From assembly GCA_002432565.1 (NCBI GenBank), contig DJFP01000178.1, positions 1 through 13,799 on the forward strand: a DNA stretch of 13,799 bases, given 5' to 3'. The position numbers and the translations under genes were made by a program. This document shows, one piece after another, positions 1 to 6,435 of this stretch (positions within the stretch are counted from its first letter, which is position 1; each line of letters opens with the position of its first letter). The notes under the pieces are model-generated. The model saw nothing but the letters and a program-made list of their open reading frames with translations, was not told the DNA's origin and did not search any database. This stretch comes from Flavobacteriales bacterium UBA5869. Its GTDB lineage: Bacteria > Bacteroidota > Bacteroidia > Flavobacteriales_D > Crocinitomicaceae.

Positions 1-129
1 AATAAGGATAAACCACATGAATTCAGAAGGAGTATTCTTGCCGTGTTCCCTGAGAAAAAGCCAGCTGGTTAAACAGATCAGGGCTGTAATAAGCAGAGAG
101 AATATCCGTATAGCCCTTAATTGTTTCAT
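1..129 (-). CDS. Small membrane protein, N-terminal part only (runs off left edge)
   Basis: An open frame starts at an ATG (127-129, minus strand) and is still open at base 1, so only the first 43 residues are visible. The start reads MKQLRAIRIF, followed by a hydrophobic stretch at about residues 9-25 ending in a Trp-Leu-Phe-Leu segment. A short charged loop (Arg-Glu-His-Gly-Lys) follows, and a second hydrophobic segment begins at the cut. This suggests a small integral membrane protein with two or more helices and a positively charged cytoplasmic N terminus. It lies downstream of the TauE/SafE gene in the same direction, but a good -7 promoter box sits in the 93-bp gap about 16 nt upstream, so it may have its own promoter. 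I do not recognise the family. The promoter, ATG and hydrophobic start support a real gene. Confidence 0.55.
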   Translation of the reverse strand, partial: MKQLRAIRIFSLLITALICLTSWLFLREHGKNTPSEFMWFILI

Positions 130-151
130 CACAGCGTATTTGGTATTGGAA

Positions 152-159
152 CAAAGCTA
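152..159 (-). promoter_or_regulatory. Bacteroidota -7 promoter box for the edge membrane-protein gene
   Basis: Read on the minus strand the bases are TAGCTTTG, a full match to the Bacteroidota -7 consensus TAnnTTTG. Transcription would start near 145, giving a leader of about 16 nt before the ATG at 129. No convincing -33 TTTG is present upstream, only the weak ATTCCG near 177-182. Confidence 0.4.
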
Positions 160-222
160 GTTTGAAGTGCCTTTCGGAATAATGATCCGGGTTCTGTGGT
201 CAGATGATTCTGATCAGTATTT

Positions 223-954
223 TCAGGTTTTCACAAAATTGGATACCAGTGTGATGATCCCGGTCATGAGTATTAATATCAGGACACTGTATTTAAACTG
301 TGTCTCCGAAAAACGGGTAAGGAGTCTTTTACCGATGTAAGTCCCCGAAATACCTACAATCAGCAGAATAGGGATGAGGTAATAATCGTGTTTGTGCATA
401 TACCCGTTGGAAAAATAGACGATGCTGCGGCTTAAGTCAATGCCCAGGTCAATGATGGCAGAGGTGGCAATAAAACGTTCCTTATCCAGGTTGAATGCCG
501 CAAGTGTTAAACCACGGATAGCTCCGCCCGTACCCAAAAGGCCGGCAGTAATTCCGGAGAACGCTCCGCCGGCAACAGAGTTGGCAGTAGTAGCTTTTAG
601 CTGGAAGTTTTTGTAGATCATCAGGAGCAGGCTCAGCAAGATCAGGAAAACAGCCAGTATTAATTGCAGCAGGCCGGAATTTACAAATTTACTCAGCCAT
701 GCACCTATGATTACGAAGACAACCGCCGGAATTCCGATGGCCAGCACCAGTTTTTTATCAAAACCCTTTTTGAAAAGTGCAATCTTCGAAATGTTACTGG
801 ACAGGTGAAATAGTGCTGTAATCCCCAGAACCGAATGGAAGTCGAAGAAATAACCCGCAATCGGAACAAAGAACAGCGATGAACCGAAGCCGCCAATAGT
901 GCCCAGTATCTCAGCAAGGAGTGAAAGAAGAATGAATAAGGGTAAAAAATGCAC
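223..954 (-). CDS. Sulfite exporter TauE/SafE (TSUP) family membrane permease
   Basis: This 243-residue, strongly hydrophobic protein has the length and layout of the TSUP family, which are usually eight-helix permeases exporting sulfite, sulfoacetate or related anions, or moving other small organic anions. Two related glycine-rich signatures mark the family's internal duplication: GGFGSS near residues 21-26, and GGAFSG...GLLGTGGA near 129-145. Hydrophobic segments recur through residues 3-20, 70-88, 94-113, 129-145, 163-180, 192-207 and 222-240. The first codon is GTG; no upstream ATG is in frame, and a purine-rich AGAAAAGA precedes it. The gene is 27 nt downstream of the 134-aa gene and last in the DoxX-Usp-unknown-TSUP operon. 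Beside a stress protein and a DoxX protein, a role in exporting reduced or oxidised sulfur species is plausible but is inferred; the substrate cannot be read from sequence. Confidence 0.85.
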   Translation of the reverse strand: MHFLPLFILLSLLAEILGTIGGFGSSLFFVPIAGYFFDFHSVLGITALFHLSSNISKIALFKKGFDKKLVLAIGIPAVVFVIIGAWLSKFVNSGLLQLILAVFLILLSLLLMIYKNFQLKATTANSVAGGAFSGITAGLLGTGGAIRGLTLAAFNLDKERFIATSAIIDLGIDLSRSIVYFSNGYMHKHDYYLIPILLIVGISGTYIGKRLLTRFSETQFKYSVLILILMTGIITLVSNFVKT

Positions 955-981
955 GGTCTTTTCTATTTATGAATAAATTCT

Positions 982-1386
982 TCAATCCCTGTCCTGGTAA
1001 TATTCCGGTTCGTCCGGTTCGATGTTCTTGCTCAGGAATTCGCCTTCCGAATTTTGTTCCGCCAGCGTCCAGTTATCTGTTAAGATTGTTTCCAGCCAAA
1101 GCTTCCCCGATTTACGGAATACCTGTACGCCAAGTCCTAGTTTCGTCCAAAGAAGTTCTTCCAGTTCGGAAACTTTCATATCCGGGGTGATGTACAATTC
1201 CTCGGTGTAGTGTGTATTTCGACACTCTTTGAGCGTTGTTTCCTTCGGGACCAGGAAATTCAGCGAAGAAGCTTCTCCCGGCTGATGCCGTTTCGAAAAG
1301 AATTCGATTTTTAAAAAAGGAAAAAGGGTATTGAAAGAATTTCGGATGTCTGAAATGCTTTGCTGATCATTAAGAGTTATTTTCAT
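982..1386 (-). CDS. Uncharacterised 134-aa acidic protein in the stress operon
   Basis: The frame starts at an ATG 17 nt after the universal stress protein gene and is followed 27 nt later by the exporter gene, so it is almost certainly co-transcribed with both. The protein is soluble, with no signal peptide or membrane segment. The N-terminal half (MKITLNDQQSISDIRNSFNTL...FLKIEFF) looks like a small alpha/beta fold. The middle has ITPDMKVSELEELLWTKLG, which resembles the helix of ubiquitin-like or ThiS/MoaD-like modules. Next comes VQVFRKSGKLWLETILTDNWTLAEQN, predicted beta hairpins, and the end is very acidic (PDEPEYYQDRD). I do not recognise a named family. The position between Usp and TSUP, with tight spacing, is the best clue: an accessory factor of that stress operon. 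Confidence 0.8.
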   Translation of the reverse strand: MKITLNDQQSISDIRNSFNTLFPFLKIEFFSKRHQPGEASSLNFLVPKETTLKECRNTHYTEELYITPDMKVSELEELLWTKLGLGVQVFRKSGKLWLETILTDNWTLAEQNSEGEFLSKNIEPDEPEYYQDRD

Positions 1387-1403
1387 GGAATGTGAATTAA
1401 AAA

Positions 1404-2225
1404 TTATTCATGTAAGATTAATAGAGGAACCTGGCTGTGGAAGGTCATTATGTTGGTAATCGGTTCACGGAAAATACGTCCGATCAGGGAATGTTTCCTG
1501 GAGACAATTGCTACCATATCGATCCCTTGCTTTGTGACAAATTGATTGATTCCCTGTACTACATCCGGGTGCTGGATTTCAAAAAAAGTATGGTGGGTTT
1601 GTTTAAGAGCTTTTTCCAGCCTGAAACTTTCTGCCATTTGTCCGAAAGTGGTCATGGCTTCGGCTTCACTGAAAATATTCAGGATGCAAATGTGGGACTT
1701 AAATTTTCGTGCCAGCTGTTTCAGAGGTTTCAGGACCACCTGGTCGTCTGTTTCGGCTAAATCTACCGCAAGCACCACTTTTTCAGGTAACTTGAAACGG
1801 ATATCTTTTCCAATGACCATTACCGGAGTCCTGGTTTTTCGGATCAGTGTTGAGACTGTGCTCCCAAGGATCCGCTCCTGTATATAACCAATCCCCTGTG
1901 ATCCTGCTACGATTAAGTCAACTTTATGGGTATCAGCATAGGTGCCGATAGCAGCGGCTGCGTCTCCGGTAAGTGCTTCACAAGTTATTTTCAGCTCCGG
2001 GTTTGTACGCTCAACAAGACTTTTCAGTTCTTCCAGGTTTTGGAGAACATCCTCTTTAAGCAGTTCTTCAACAGGAACAATAGGTGAATCTGCTGTGAAT
2101 ACCGGAATAGCATAAACATGTATCAACTCTATTTCGGCATCTAAATGTTTCGCCAGTTCAATGGCGTAGTTCAATGCATTTCCGGATTGCTTCGAAAAAT
2201 CTGTCGGAACGAGTATTTTTTTCAT
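1404..2225 (-). CDS. Universal stress protein with two tandem Usp domains
   Basis: The 273-residue protein contains two UspA folds, about 1-140 and 147-273. Domain 1 has the usual start MKKILVPTDFS, the Asp of the first strand (D9), and a complete ATP-binding signature G-x2-G-x9-G-S (G108, G111, G121, S122), followed by TPVMVIG. Domain 2 starts KVVLAVDLAE and ends VPLLILHE, but the matching loop reads VSRKHSLIGRIF and lacks the G-x2-G part, so it probably does not bind ATP. This two-domain layout with one intact site is common in Bacteroidota. Usp proteins are cytoplasmic and build up during starvation, oxygen or redox stress. The gene begins 3 nt after the DoxX stop codon, which implies translational coupling, and it is probably controlled by the divergent kinase-regulator pair (inference from layout). 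Confidence 0.93.
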   Translation of the reverse strand: MKKILVPTDFSKQSGNALNYAIELAKHLDAEIELIHVYAIPVFTADSPIVPVEELLKEDVLQNLEELKSLVERTNPELKITCEALTGDAAAAIGTYADTHKVDLIVAGSQGIGYIQERILGSTVSTLIRKTRTPVMVIGKDIRFKLPEKVVLAVDLAETDDQVVLKPLKQLARKFKSHICILNIFSEAEAMTTFGQMAESFRLEKALKQTHHTFFEIQHPDVVQGINQFVTKQGIDMVAIVSRKHSLIGRIFREPITNIMTFHSQVPLLILHE

Positions 2226-2228
2226 GTT

Positions 2229-2654
2229 TCAATGATTAATGAATAAATGATCAAGCGTAAAAAAGTGCCATTCCAGCGGGGTCAGTAATAGCAGCAAGAG
2301 AAGTGCCAGCCTCGGAAATACATGACGTGTGTCCCAAAGCGGCAGGTTCATCCCAAAACCGATCCCGGTAATAATCAGGTTCAGCCCAAGCAGGTAAAGC
2401 GAAAAGAATTCGAACATCCCGAAAATCAGCAGAAATCCGCATAGCAATGCTGTGAAAGAGGTAAACCAGGCGGTTAGTGCGGTTAGGAATCTCGGAATGC
2501 CTTTCGGACCGAATTTTTCCTGGTACGTGTCGGTTACCTGTTTCAAACCGATCTTGAAGACGGCATCGTAACCCTGGAAAAAGAACAAGAATCCCAGGAA
2601 TATCCGTGCAACACTAATACCAACCGCGAAATGATAATTTTCAAAAAGTTCCAT
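2229..2654 (-). CDS. DoxX-like four-helix integral membrane protein
   Basis: From the ATG at 2654 the protein is 141 residues with four hydrophobic segments (about 11-27, 58-80, 85-103, 115-127). The family features are ARIFLGFLFFFQG in helix 1 and a C-terminal DTRHVFPRLALLL segment. DoxX/DoxD-like proteins are small membrane proteins; some are subunits of thiosulfate:quinone oxidoreductase and others take part in redox-stress complexes. The reading frame can be extended to a TTG at 2672, but that codon lies inside a perfect -7 promoter box (2670-2677), so the downstream ATG is the better start. It is first in the operon with Usp, the 134-aa protein and the TauE/SafE exporter. A link to sulfur or redox stress fits the neighbours but is inferred. 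Confidence 0.75.
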   Translation of the reverse strand: MELFENYHFAVGISVARIFLGFLFFFQGYDAVFKIGLKQVTDTYQEKFGPKGIPRFLTALTAWFTSFTALLCGFLLIFGMFEFFSLYLLGLNLIITGIGFGMNLPLWDTRHVFPRLALLLLLLLTPLEWHFFTLDHLFINH

Positions 2655-2669
2655 GACTTTGGTTTTGAA

Positions 2670-2677
2670 CAAAAGTA
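2670..2677 (-). promoter_or_regulatory. -7 promoter box of the DoxX-Usp-TSUP operon
   Basis: On the minus strand this reads TACTTTTG, a perfect TAnnTTTG match. Transcription would start near 2663, about 9 nt before the DoxX ATG at 2654. A weak -33 candidate TTTC lies at 2698-2701 with a 20-nt spacer. The box overlaps the alternative TTG start codon and argues against using it. Confidence 0.55.
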
Positions 2678-2854
2678 GCGGAAACAGTCCGGGAGGGAAA
2701 TGAGGCTTATCAACAAGGAATGTGATCTATATCAGTATTGGTTTTCAATAGAGAAATGGTCTGTTGTTCCCCATTGGATGCATTTTAGGCAGGAATATGA
2801 TCAGTGTCATTAAAAATGATGACGAAAATCATCTTTTTCAGAATGCCCGGTTTT
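2678..2854. promoter_or_regulatory. Divergent regulatory gap with Fnr/Crp-like inverted repeats
   Basis: This stretch separates the -7 boxes of the leftward stress operon and the rightward kinase-regulator operon. It contains TGAT-ctat-ATCA at 2723-2734, which has the core spacing of an Fnr box (TTGAT-N4-ATCAA) and is preceded by TG, giving a Crp-like TGTGAT half. A second symmetrical element, ATGAT-N7-ATCAT at 2816-2832, lies just upstream of the rightward promoter. An overlapping TCATT-aaa-AATGA repeat is at 2807-2819. The first is centred about 65 nt upstream of the predicted leftward start and the second about 45 nt upstream of the rightward start, both typical activator distances. That the adjacent Crp-like regulator binds here is inference. 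Confidence 0.4.
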
Positions 2855-2862
2855 TACTTTTG
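2855..2862 (+). promoter_or_regulatory. -7 promoter box of the kinase-response regulator operon
   Basis: The bases TACTTTTG match TAnnTTTG exactly and are identical to the -7 box of the divergent operon. Transcription would begin near 2869. That leaves about 7 nt before the ATG at 2876 and about 22 nt before the in-frame ATG at 2891. No TTTG is found at -33; only a T-run (2834-2838) is present, as expected for an activator-dependent promoter. Confidence 0.5.
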
Positions 2863-2875
2863 ATCTCTTGTCAAA

Positions 2876-4093
2876 ATGTGTATATTCGTTATGGACTATG
2901 AACTGAGAAGAATGGAAAGCAAAGAAGGGATTGATGCCCTGTTTTTACATGCTACGGAAGGGATCCTGGTAACGGATTCCGAAGGGCGGATAACGCGCAT
3001 TAATCCAAGTGCCGAAAAGTTATTCGGGTACGAAGGGGGTGAACTTACCGGAAAGAAGATCGAAACACTGGTTCCTTCCAGGTTCAATCATCAGCACCAA
3101 AAAAACCGTGCTGATTATGCAGCACATCCGCATGCAAGAGCTATGGGAGCAGGCATGGACCTGTTCGCGTTGAAAAAAGACGGCTCGGAATTCCCGGTGG
3201 AAATAAGTTTAAGTCCTTACAGCAGTGAAGAAGGAAATTTTGTCATAGCATTTATCGTGGATATTACCCAGCGGAAAGAGGCGGAGCTCAGGCTCAGGAA
3301 CTACTCCGAAGACCTGGAAAAACAAGTGAAGAACCGTACCCTTGTTCTCGAAGAAGCTATTAAGGAATTGGAAAGGACCAAAAAAGAACTGGATGCTTCC
3401 CTGGTAAAAGAAAAGGAACTCAATGAAATGAAGTCCAGGTTTGTATCCATGGCTTCACATGAATTCCGCACACCGCTTACAACCATGATGTCTTCACTCT
3501 CGCTGGTGAGTAAGTACAACGAGCGTAATGACGGTGAAAACCACTCAAAACACGTGGATAAGATTAAAAAGTCTATTGTTAACCTGACAGATATTCTAAA
3601 TGATTTCCTGTCTGTTTCCAAACTCGAGGAAGGGAAAGTTGAAAATGTTCCGGAAGAAATGGACCTGGAGCAGTTCCTGCTGGATATCAGTTCGGAAATG
3701 CAGGGTATGTTGACAGAAACACAAACCATTAAGCTGGTATATTCCGGAGAACGAAAAGTTTGGCTTGATCCTAAATTACTGCGTAACATCCTGTTCAATT
3801 TAATTTCAAATGCCATTAAGTTCTCTCCCGGCGAGGCTGAAGTAGCATTGGATGTTCGGGTGAGCGGTCAGGAATTATCGCTTTCCGTAAAGGATCAGGG
3901 GATAGGTATCAGCGAGGAAGATCAGCGCCACCTCTTTGAACGCTTCTTCCGGGGAGGAAATGCTACCCATATACAAGGAACCGGGCTTGGGTTGAACATT
4001 GTTTCCAAATATGTCGAATTGATGAATGGAAAAGTAGCCATTCAAAGTGCTCAAAATGAAGGAACAACCGTTACATTAACAATACCTTTTTAA
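2876..4093 (+). CDS. Soluble PAS-domain sensor histidine kinase
   Basis: The protein has 405 residues and no membrane segment, so it senses in the cytoplasm. A PAS domain covers about 18-133, starting LFLHATEGILVTDSEGRI and ending in the typical PAC segment KKDGSEFPVEIS...VDITQRKEAE. A coiled coil (about 134-185) links it to the HisKA dimerisation helix with phospho-acceptor H195 in SHEFRTP. The HATPase domain has the N box (N308, N312 in NLISNAIKFS), G1 box DQGIGI (340-345), F box LFERFF and G2 box GTGLGL (368-373). It therefore has all residues needed for autophosphorylation. The response regulator gene follows after 9 nt. H74 in the PAS domain sits where FixL carries its haem ligand (see findings). 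The in-frame ATG at 2891 (residue 6) may be the true start because the -7 box is so close to 2876. Confidence 0.92.
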   Translation: MCIFVMDYELRRMESKEGIDALFLHATEGILVTDSEGRITRINPSAEKLFGYEGGELTGKKIETLVPSRFNHQHQKNRADYAAHPHARAMGAGMDLFALKKDGSEFPVEISLSPYSSEEGNFVIAFIVDITQRKEAELRLRNYSEDLEKQVKNRTLVLEEAIKELERTKKELDASLVKEKELNEMKSRFVSMASHEFRTPLTTMMSSLSLVSKYNERNDGENHSKHVDKIKKSIVNLTDILNDFLSVSKLEEGKVENVPEEMDLEQFLLDISSEMQGMLTETQTIKLVYSGERKVWLDPKLLRNILFNLISNAIKFSPGEAEVALDVRVSGQELSLSVKDQGIGISEEDQRHLFERFFRGGNATHIQGTGLGLNIVSKYVELMNGKVAIQSAQNEGTTVTLTIPF

Positions 4094-4102
4094 AGACAGG
4101 CT

Positions 4103-5161
4103 ATGAAAAAAATACTTCTTATCGAAGACAACCGGGATATTCGGGAGAACACTGCGGAAATATTGGAACTTGCACAATACACCGTGTTTACCGCCGAAAA
4201 TGGAAAGGAAGGAGTGCAGACTGCCTTAAAAGAACTTCCCGACCTGATTATCTGTGATATTATGATGCCGGTACTGGACGGATACGGAGTACTGCATCTG
4301 CTTTCCAAGAACGAAACAACAGCAGGCATTCCCTTTATCTTCCTGACAGCAAAAGCGGATCGAGGGGATGTCCGCAAAGGAATGTCGCTGGGAGCGGATG
4401 ATTATTTGACAAAACCTTTTAACGACCAGGAACTGCTGAGTGCTATCGAAACCCGTTTAAATAAAAACGAGCTGCTTAGAAAACAATTCTCTCAAAGTAT
4501 GGAAGGTGTCAATCGTTTTTTGAATGAAGCCAAAGGTTTTGATTCCCTAAAACAATTATCCGAATCGAGAGAACTGAGGTTGTTCCGAAAAAAAGAGGTG
4601 ATCTTTCACGAAGGGACTTATCCGCGGGGCGTTTATTTTATCGAAAAGGGAAAGGTGAAGATCTATCAAAAGAACGACCAGGGAAAGGAATTGATCAGTA
4701 CACTGCACAAGGCCGGTGATTTTTTTGGTTTTCTTTCCTTGTTAAAAGATGAACCTTACATCCATTCCGCAGGTGCATTGGAAGATACGGAACTCTACAT
4801 GATCCCGCGGGATGATTTTTTCGCATTGATATACCGGAATGCCGAAGTTGCCCGGAAATTTATAGAACTGCTTTCAAACAATCTGCTGGAGAATGAACAG
4901 CAACTGATGAACCTGGCCTACAATTCGGTGCGTAAGCGGGTAGCAGAAGCTTTGGTGAAATTGTCAGATACCTACAAGCATGAAAACGATCAGCAGTTCA
5001 GCATGCCGGTTTCGCGGGAAGACCTGTCAAACCTGGTTGGTACGGCTAAGGAAACGGTAATCCGCACCCTGAGTGATTTTAAAGAAGAAAAGTACATCGA
5101 AATTTCAGGAAGCACCATTACCATTCTGGATTACAACAAATTGGCCGGTATGAAAAATTGA
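4103..5161 (+). CDS. Response regulator: receiver fused to Crp/Fnr-type cNMP-binding and HTH domains
   Basis: The 352-residue protein is a transcription factor with three modules. The receiver (1-120) has the acidic pocket E8/D9, phospho-acceptor D52 in ICDIMMP, T82 and K104 in LTKPF, so it should accept phosphate from the kinase encoded 9 nt upstream. A cyclic-nucleotide-binding-type beta roll covers about 150-250. Its phosphate-binding segment reads HSAGAL, without the Arg-Ser of cAMP-binding Crp, and there is no Fnr-type cysteine cluster, so it probably serves as a structural or dimerising domain. A winged helix-turn-helix covers about 268-345. Its recognition helix AKETVIRTL retains Glu317 and Arg321, equivalent to the Crp residues that contact TGTGA-type half-sites. 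REC-cNMP-HTH fusions of this kind occur in Bacteroidota. Likely targets are its own operon and the divergent stress operon (inference). Confidence 0.9.
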   Translation: MKKILLIEDNRDIRENTAEILELAQYTVFTAENGKEGVQTALKELPDLIICDIMMPVLDGYGVLHLLSKNETTAGIPFIFLTAKADRGDVRKGMSLGADDYLTKPFNDQELLSAIETRLNKNELLRKQFSQSMEGVNRFLNEAKGFDSLKQLSESRELRLFRKKEVIFHEGTYPRGVYFIEKGKVKIYQKNDQGKELISTLHKAGDFFGFLSLLKDEPYIHSAGALEDTELYMIPRDDFFALIYRNAEVARKFIELLSNNLLENEQQLMNLAYNSVRKRVAEALVKLSDTYKHENDQQFSMPVSREDLSNLVGTAKETVIRTLSDFKEEKYIEISGSTITILDYNKLAGMKN

Positions 5162-5214
5162 TCCTGCCTGAAGTGTACTAACTGAACAAGAAGTAAAAGA
5201 CGCAACGATACAGG

Positions 5215-5241
5215 GAGCATCCATTTGGGTGCTCTTTTTTT
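5215..5241 (+). terminator. Rho-independent terminator of the kinase-regulator operon
   Basis: An 8-bp stem, GAGCATCC (5215-5222) with GGGTGCTC (5227-5234) and one T-G wobble, encloses an ATTT loop and is followed by seven T residues (5235-5241). It lies 53 nt after the response regulator stop codon on the plus strand. Confidence 0.85.
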
Positions 5242-5330
5242 GTTTTCCAAAATAAGCAGTATCATGCTGTCCGGATAATGAATGGGTAATGAATAATAAA
5301 TTAGTCAGATAGTTTTTCCCTTCATTTTTA

Positions 5331-6188
5331 ATGCGTAAATTAGGAAGTAATCCTTTTAGTACGATGAATAAGCTTACAAAAAATGTGGTGCAGCTGTTGC
5401 TGAAAGAGCGGGGAACTTTTTCCTCGAAAGCAGACCATGGTCATGCACTCCTGATAGCAGGAAAAAGCGGCATGATGGGAACTGCAGTCATTGCTTCAAA
5501 AGCAGCACTTCGAACGGGTGCAGGTTTGGTTACAACCTGTGTGCCGGGGGAAGAAAGATTTATTTTACAAGCCTCCGTTCCGGAAGCCATGCTCCTTGTT
5601 CGCGAAGAAGGACACTTCCATTTGGAACGGTTTTCAGCTATCGGAGCAGGGCCGGGTATCGGTACGGATGAGGCTTCAGAAGAAATGCTTGTTTTGGTAA
5701 TGGTTCAGGCCAAATCTCCGTTATTGCTGGATGCGGATGCACTCACCATCGTTTCACGCAGTAAAAAACTCCTGGATTGTATGCCCGAAGGAACTATTCT
5801 AACACCGCACGCAGGTGAGTTCGACAGGCTTTTTGGAGCCCATACGACCAATGAAGAACGCATTCAAACTGCCAAAGATAAATCCGCCGAGCATGATGTC
5901 ATCATTGTTTTGAAAGGTCATCATACTGCAGTTATAAACCGGGAAGAAGTTGTTTATAACATGACAGGAAATGCCGGACTGGCAAAAGGTGGAGCCGGTG
6001 ATGCCCTCACAGGAATAATTACTTCTTTTTTGGCACAGGGATATAAACCTTTCGAGGCGGCAAAATTGGGTGTCCACCTTCACGGGCTCGCAGCAGATAT
6101 TACTTTGTCGGAACAAAGCCCTGAAAGCATGCTGATATCGGACGTCATAGACAATCTTGGGAAAGCGTTTACTCATATCAGGAACTAA
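5331..6188 (+). CDS. nnrD: ADP/ATP-dependent (S)-NAD(P)H-hydrate dehydratase
   Basis: This is the YjeF C-terminal (ribokinase-fold) enzyme that repairs damaged NADH and NADPH by dehydrating the S-hydrate at the cost of ADP or ATP. Signatures include HGHALLIAGKSGMMGTAVIASKA (start shown, about 36-58), the GAGPGIG loop (106-111), LLLDADAL (131-138), LTPHAGEF (157-164), IVLKGHHT (192-199) and the nucleotide-binding/catalytic segment GGAGDALTG (220-228). The 285 residues cover only the dehydratase. The N-terminal NAD(P)HX epimerase domain, usually fused in bacterial proteins of about 500 residues, is absent here and would have to be encoded elsewhere. The gene stands alone between a terminator and a convergent OmpA gene. 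An in-frame ATG at 5364 (MNKLTKNVV) is an alternative start, and a near-match -7 box (TAGTTTTT, 5310-5317) would favour it. Confidence 0.9.
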   Translation: MRKLGSNPFSTMNKLTKNVVQLLLKERGTFSSKADHGHALLIAGKSGMMGTAVIASKAALRTGAGLVTTCVPGEERFILQASVPEAMLLVREEGHFHLERFSAIGAGPGIGTDEASEEMLVLVMVQAKSPLLLDADALTIVSRSKKLLDCMPEGTILTPHAGEFDRLFGAHTTNEERIQTAKDKSAEHDVIIVLKGHHTAVINREEVVYNMTGNAGLAKGGAGDALTGIITSFLAQGYKPFEAAKLGVHLHGLAADITLSEQSPESMLISDVIDNLGKAFTHIRN

Positions 6189-6390
6189 TTTTTTTTCAAC
6201 ACCTTATCTTATTTCTGATTGAAGTAAGTATCGTTTCTGACCTGTGTTCATTTTGAGAACGGGGTTCTATTGTGAAGAGAGCAAACTTTTGCAGCTGGTT
6301 TAAAGCAGGCGGATGGGATTATCAGCACCGGAAAGTTCGTTGTGAAAAGATAATTTATGAGTTGGTATAATTGATCGAAGTATTACAAAT

Positions 6391-6426
6391 AAAAAGGCCG
6401 CTCGATAAGAACGGCCTTGATTTTTT
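6391..6426 (-). terminator. Terminator of the OmpA gene, usable in both directions
   Basis: A 7-bp perfect stem, AAGGCCG (6394-6400) with CGGCCTT (6412-6418), encloses an 11-nt loop. On the minus strand it is followed at once by TTT-A-TTT, 18 nt after the OmpA stop codon. On the plus strand it is followed by GA and six T residues (6421-6426), so it may also stop transcripts coming from the dehydratase gene, which ends about 200 nt upstream. Confidence 0.8.
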
Positions 6427-6435
6427 ACAAAAGTA

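Noticed and set aside
176..222. Possible terminator after the TauE/SafE gene
   Set aside because: TCAGA-N4-TCTGA near 201-214 gives only a 5-bp stem with no T tract on the minus strand, so it is not called.
2655..2672. TTG start codon adding six residues to the DoxX-like protein
   Set aside because: The codon lies within the perfect -7 promoter box at 2670-2677, so it would not be in the transcript; the ATG at 2654 is preferred.
3301..3816. A 171-codon open frame on the minus strand inside the histidine kinase
   Set aside because: The product is Ser-rich low-complexity sequence, as expected from the complement of an AGA/GAA-rich coiled-coil region, and the kinase motifs on the plus strand are unambiguous.
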